Source of the DNA: Skermanella sp. TT6
GTDB taxonomy: Bacteria; Pseudomonadota; Alphaproteobacteria; Azospirillales; Azospirillaceae
Length of the DNA stretch: 64,000 nt
Assembly: GCF_016653635.2 (NCBI RefSeq)
Contig: NZ_CP067420.1
Coordinates: 5,854,001 to 5,918,000 of the forward strand
Direction: 5' to 3'
The notes below the pieces were generated by a model. It was not told the DNA's origin. It saw only the letters and a list, made by a program, of their open reading frames with translations, and made no database searches. This document shows positions 60,241 through 64,000 of this stretch, one piece after another; positions within the stretch are counted from its first letter, which is position 1; each line of letters starts with the position of its first letter. The position numbers and the translations under genes were made by a program.

Positions 60241-62514
60241 ATGTCCGACCAAGACAAGCGCGTGACCGAGGAGGAAGCCCTCCTGCTTCACTCCGGCGGT
60301 CGCCCCGGCAAGCTCGAGATCGCCCCGACCAAGCCGCTGACCACCCAGCGCGACCTGTCGCTCGCATATTCCCCCGGCGTCGCCGTGCCGTGCCTGCGCA
60401 TCCAGGAAGACCCTTCGACCGCCTACGACTACACGGCCAAGGGCAACATCGTCGCGGTGATCTCCAACGGCACTGCGGTGCTGGGGCTGGGCGACCTGGG
60501 CGCGCTGGCCTCCAAGCCGGTGATGGAGGGCAAGGCCGTCCTGTTCAAGCGCTTCGCCGACGTCGACGGCATCGACCTGGAGGTGGACACCTCCGACGTG
60601 GACGAGTTCGTCAACTGCGTGCGCTTCCTGGGGCCGTCGTTCGGCGGCATCAACCTGGAGGACATCAAGGCGCCGGACTGCTTCATCATCGAGCAGCGGC
60701 TGCGCGATCTGCTGGACATCCCGGTCTTCCACGACGACCAGCACGGCACCGCGATCATCGCCGCCGCCGGCCTGATCAACGCGCTGCACCTGACCGGCCG
60801 CCGCATCGAAGACATCAAGATGGTGATCAACGGCGCCGGCGCCGCCGCGATCGCCTGCGTCGAGCTGTTCAAGTCCATGGGCCTGCCCCATGACAGCGCG
60901 ATCCTGTGCGACACCAAGGGCGTGATCTACCAGGGCCGCACCAACAGCATGAACCAGTGGAAGTCGGCGCACGCGGTCAGGACCGAGGCGCGAACCCTGG
61001 CCGAGGCGCTGGAGGGCGCCGACGTGTTCCTGGGGCTGTCCGCCAAGGGCGCCGTCACCCAGGACATGGTCAGGTCCATGGCCGCCAAGCCGCTGATCTT
61101 CGCGCTGGCCAACCCCGACCCGGAGATCACGCCGGAAGAGGTGCGCGCGGTGCGGTCCGACGCGATCATCGCGACCGGCCGCTCGGACTATCCCAACCAG
61201 ATCAACAACGTCCTGGGCTTCCCCTACATCTTCCGCGGGGCGCTCGACGTGCGCGCCTCCACCATCAACGACGCGATGAAGATCGCCGCCGCCCGCGCCA
61301 TCGCGGCCCTCGCGCGCGAGGACGTGCCGGACGAGGTGGACGCGGCCTATTCCGGCCGCCGGCTGCGCTACGGGCCGGAATACATCATCCCGGTGCCGTT
61401 CGATCCGCGCCTGATCGTGACGATCCCGCCGGCCGTGGCCCAGGCCGCGATGGAGAGCGGCGTCGCCCGCAAGCCGATCATCGACATGACCGGCTACCGC
61501 AACGGGCTGCGCACCCGGCTCGACCCGACCGCCGACAGCCTCCAGCTCATCTTCGAGAAGGTCAAGGCCAACCCCCGGCGCGTCGTCTTCGCCGAGGGCG
61601 AGGAGGAGCGGGCGATCCGCGCCGCCCTGGCCTACCGCGCCGCCGGCTACGGCACGCCGATCCTGATCGGCCGCGAGGAGGTGATCCGCGACCAGCTGGT
61701 GGCGCTGGGCCTGTCGGCGGAGCAGACCGGGCTGGAGATCCACAACGCCCGCCTGTCCGACGCCAACCGGCGCTACACCGACTATCTCTACCGCCGGCTC
61801 CAGCGCCGGGGCACGCTGCACCGCGACTGCCAGCGCATGGTCAACCAGGACCGCAACGTCTTCGCGGCGCTGATGGTGGCCCAGGGCGACGCCGACGCGA
61901 TGGTGACCGGCCTGACCCGAAGCTTCGCCACCTGCTACAAGGACATCACCCTGGTGATCGACCCCCGGGCCGGCCAGCGCGTGTTCGGCGTGTCGGTGGT
62001 GGTGACCCGGAAGCGCACCGTCTTCATCGCCGACACCACGGTGAACGAGCTGCCGACCACCGAGGAACTGGCGGAGATCGCGGTCCAGACAGCGGCCAAG
62101 GCGCGCCAGATGGGCCACGAGCCCCGAGTCGCGTTCCTGTCCTTCTCCAATTTCGGCCAGTACATGCGCGGGCGTGCCGAGCATGTGCGGGACGCGGTGG
62201 CGCTGCTCGACCAGCGGCGGATCGACTTCGAGTACGATGGCGAGATGTCGGCCGACGTGGCGCTCGACCACGACCTGATGAAGCGGCTCTACCCGTTCTG
62301 CCGCCTGTCGGGTCCCGCCAACGTGCTGGTCATGCCGGCGCTGCACGCGGCCAACATCGGCGCCAAGCTGCTGCAGAAGATGGGCGGCGGCCAGCTGGTC
62401 GGCCCGCTGCTGATCGGCCTGGACAAGCCGGCGCAGGTCGTCCAGATGGGCGCGTCCGTGTCGGACATCGTCAACGCGGCGGCGCTGGCGGCGCACGACT
62501 CGCTGCAGTGGTGA
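60241..62514 (+). CDS. maeB: NADP-dependent malic enzyme with phosphotransacetylase-like domain
   Basis: Enzyme of 757 residues that decarboxylates malate to pyruvate. The malic domain (about 1-430) has [26 protein letters not shown], the NAD(P) loop [11 protein letters not shown] and [10 protein letters not shown]. The phosphotransacetylase-like domain (about 435-757) has [14 protein letters not shown] and [19 protein letters not shown]; in this family it is regulatory and not catalytic. ATG 60241 has GAGG six bases upstream. A strong terminator follows. Confidence 0.96.
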   Translation: MSDQDKRVTEEEALLLHSGGRPGKLEIAPTKPLTTQRDLSLAYSPGVAVPCLRIQEDPSTAYDYTAKGNIVAVISNGTAVLGLGDLGALASKPVMEGKAVLFKRFADVDGIDLEVDTSDVDEFVNCVRFLGPSFGGINLEDIKAPDCFIIEQRLRDLLDIPVFHDDQHGTAIIAAAGLINALHLTGRRIEDIKMVINGAGAAAIACVELFKSMGLPHDSAILCDTKGVIYQGRTNSMNQWKSAHAVRTEARTLAEALEGADVFLGLSAKGAVTQDMVRSMAAKPLIFALANPDPEITPEEVRAVRSDAIIATGRSDYPNQINNVLGFPYIFRGALDVRASTINDAMKIAAARAIAALAREDVPDEVDAAYSGRRLRYGPEYIIPVPFDPRLIVTIPPAVAQAAMESGVARKPIIDMTGYRNGLRTRLDPTADSLQLIFEKVKANPRRVVFAEGEEERAIRAALAYRAAGYGTPILIGREEVIRDQLVALGLSAEQTGLEIHNARLSDANRRYTDYLYRRLQRRGTLHRDCQRMVNQDRNVFAALMVAQGDADAMVTGLTRSFATCYKDITLVIDPRAGQRVFGVSVVVTRKRTVFIADTTVNELPTTEELAEIAVQTAAKARQMGHEPRVAFLSFSNFGQYMRGRAEHVRDAVALLDQRRIDFEYDGEMSADVALDHDLMKRLYPFCRLSGPANVLVMPALHAANIGAKLLQKMGGGQLVGPLLIGLDKPAQVVQMGASVSDIVNAAALAAHDSLQW

Positions 62515-62524
62515 GCGGCCACCG

Positions 62525-62557
62525 GGACCCCTCCCGTGCGGGAGGGGTCCTTATCTT
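62525..62557 (+). terminator. Intrinsic terminator of maeB
   Basis: GGACCCCTCCC (62525-62535) pairs perfectly with GGGAGGGGTCC (62540-62550) around loop GTGC, followed by TTATCTT. Confidence 0.85.
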
Positions 62558-62665
62558 GCCCGGAAATTAATCTTTTGTGACGCATGTCATCCCGGGCACG
62601 AAACGGTGTAATGTGTGGTCTAGTAACGACCGTTAATTACTTGCGTCCCGTCCGCCCGTGCCACC

Positions 62666-64000
62666 ATGCCATCACCGGTAGTTCCGACGACGATACCGCT
62701 CCTCCTCGGCGGACCCCTGGTGCTGGCGTTCGGCGTCGTCCTGCTGGGGCTCGCCGCCGTCGGCGCCGTGACCTGGGGCGCCGCCGCGGTGGGGTTGCTG
62801 TCGGCGGTCGCGGCGGCGGCGCTGGCGACCCGCGTCTACCGGCGCGACGCCGCCGACGTCGCGACGTATCTCCAGTCGCTCGGCGACGCCGCGGGCACCG
62901 TGCCGGTTCCCGAGAAGCTCTCGCCGACCGCCCGCCTGCTCGCGGCGTCGGCCTCCAGGACCCACGGCGAGTGGCTGGAGCGCGGCGACCGGCTGCGCGC
63001 CGGGCTTGAAGCCAACGAGCAGATCCTCGAGGCGCTCCACGATCCGCTGATCCTGATCGCGTCGGATCGCCGGGTGACGCTGGCCAACATGGCGGCGCGC
63101 GGCCTGTTCGGCGACCGCATGGCCGACCGCGACCTGGCGGCGACGCTCCGCAACCCGCACTTGCTGGGCGCGGTGGACGCCGTGCTGGCCGGGGGCGCGT
63201 CCCGCATGGTCGAGTTCAGCCTGCCGGTCCCGGTGGAGCGGGTGTTCGAGGCCCGCGTCAAGCCGTTCCGCCGCGACGGGACCACCATCATCATCCTGAC
63301 CCTGCACGACATCACCGCGATCAAGCGGTCCGAGCAGATGCGCGCCGACTTCGTCGCCAACGCCAGCCACGAGCTGCGCACGCCGCTGGCCACCCTGCTT
63401 GGCTTCATCGAGACCCTGCGCGGCCCGGCGCGCGACGACGCGGAGGCGCGCGACCGCTTCCTCGGCATCATGCAGGATCAGTCCGGCCGCATGTCGCGGC
63501 TGGTCAACGACCTGCTGTCGCTGTCCAGGATCGAGCTGGACGAGCACACGGCGCCCACCGGCCGGGCCGACCTGGGGCGCATCGCCCGCGGCGCCGTCGC
63601 CGCGCTGGAGCTGAAGGCTGCCGCGCGGCGCATCCGGCTGCGCCTGGACGTGCCGGACCGGCTGCCCCCGGTCACCGGCGACGAGGACCAGCTCGCCCAG
63701 GTCCTGCAGAACCTGATCGACAACGCGGTCAAGTATACCCGCGACGACACCGAGGTGCGGATCGCCCTGGCGCTGGTCGAGCCCGGCGGGGGCGGGCCGG
63801 CGAGCGCCGTGGTGCCGCTCCCGGCCGGCGGCCGGCGGGCGGCGCCCATGGTCTCGGCCTCCGTGTCCGACTGCGGCGAGGGCATCGCCCGCATGCACCT
63901 GCCGCGCCTGACCGAACGGTTCTACCGGGTGGACCCCGCGCGCAGCCGGCAGCTCGGCGGCACCGGCCTGGGCCTCGCGATCGTCAAGCACATCGTCAAC
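62666..64000 (+). CDS. phoR: PhoR-like sensor histidine kinase, partial (runs off the window)
   Basis: 445 codons are open to the window edge, so the 3' end is missing. Two N-terminal hydrophobic helices (about 10-55) are followed by a PAS-like domain (about 115-215, LEALHDPLILIASDRRVTL). Then comes the H box DFVANASHELRTPLATLLGF (His near 236), N box LQNLIDNAVKYTRDD, a G1-type SDCGEGIAR and G2 GGTGLGLAIVKHIV. The order and LGGTGLGLAIVKH are characteristic of PhoR, the phosphate-limitation sensor. Specificity is inferred; pst/phoB genes would be expected just beyond. The ATG at 62666 lacks a good ribosome site. Confidence 0.85.
   Translation, partial: MPSPVVPTTIPLLLGGPLVLAFGVVLLGLAAVGAVTWGAAAVGLLSAVAAAALATRVYRRDAADVATYLQSLGDAAGTVPVPEKLSPTARLLAASASRTHGEWLERGDRLRAGLEANEQILEALHDPLILIASDRRVTLANMAARGLFGDRMADRDLAATLRNPHLLGAVDAVLAGGASRMVEFSLPVPVERVFEARVKPFRRDGTTIIILTLHDITAIKRSEQMRADFVANASHELRTPLATLLGFIETLRGPARDDAEARDRFLGIMQDQSGRMSRLVNDLLSLSRIELDEHTAPTGRADLGRIARGAVAALELKAAARRIRLRLDVPDRLPPVTGDEDQLAQVLQNLIDNAVKYTRDDTEVRIALALVEPGGGGPASAVVPLPAGGRRAAPMVSASVSDCGEGIARMHLPRLTERFYRVDPARSRQLGGTGLGLAIVKHIVN

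Noticed and set aside
62560-62665. A Pho box upstream of the PhoR-like gene
   Set aside because: TGTCATCCCGGG is present once but the second half-site of a CTGTCAT-N4-CTGTCAT pattern is not.

Overview
The window is GC-rich DNA with closely packed genes on both strands. It most resembles an alphaproteobacterium of the Rhodospirillales/Azospirillales type (Azospirillum or Skermanella relatives). This rests on the combined gene set: a MucR-family regulator, a phasin, OlsB/OlsA ornithine-lipid genes, a SAM-II riboswitch upstream of metZ, porins of the alphaproteobacterial type, and scattered neighbours such as maeB-mutS, murJ-trpS and nifU-tsaB-rimI. The genus is an inference; no rRNA gene is present to settle it. 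No tRNA, rRNA or CRISPR array was seen.

Layout. 0-13.7 kb: an ammonium transporter fused to a chemoreceptor signalling domain, a methyltransferase, an exported beta-carbonic anhydrase, several small metabolic and membrane genes, an Ada-type DNA repair regulator and endonuclease III. 13.7-15.1 kb: repeat-rich spacers around a YggS gene. 15.1-20.2 kb: a JmjC/cupin oxygenase, an AbrB-Doc toxin-antitoxin pair, two tandem porins each followed by a hairpin terminator, and a GIY-YIG protein. 20.2-22.5 kb: a REP-like palindromic element interrupted by a complete group II intron (20341-22201). 22.5-27 kb: a DUF3576 lipoprotein, leuS and holA. 27-31.6 kb: a hybrid histidine kinase coupled to an Atm1-like ABC exporter. 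32-37.6 kb: a minus-strand run of DUF2961 (GH172-like) protein, murJ, trpS and pcp. 37.7-48.6 kb: TauE/SafE-TIGR02186-Usp operon, cyclase, nifU, a degenerate polysaccharide deacetylase, a VanX-like dipeptidase, tsaB-rimI, tusA, mucR, olsB-olsA and a phasin. 48.7-52.8 kb: metZ under a SAM-II riboswitch, followed by an SsuABC/TauABC-like transporter. 52.9-64 kb: a second-type FtsH, a lipoprotein, a HigBA-like module with its own palindrome, mutS, maeB and the start of a PhoR-like sensor kinase that runs off the window.

The strongest structural observation is a family of about 90-bp palindromic elements (13893-13986, 20251-20340, 26931-27022). One of them carries the intron. Removing 20341-22201 joins the flanks into the same ATGACGAA terminus seen in an uninterrupted copy, which fixes both intron ends. 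Other observations are a NodB-fold protein lacking its metal-binding histidines, absence of lptE between leuS and holA, break-up of the mutS-glnD-murJ-trpS neighbourhood, and a SAM-II riboswitch joined to an intrinsic terminator. No clearly new multi-gene system was found.
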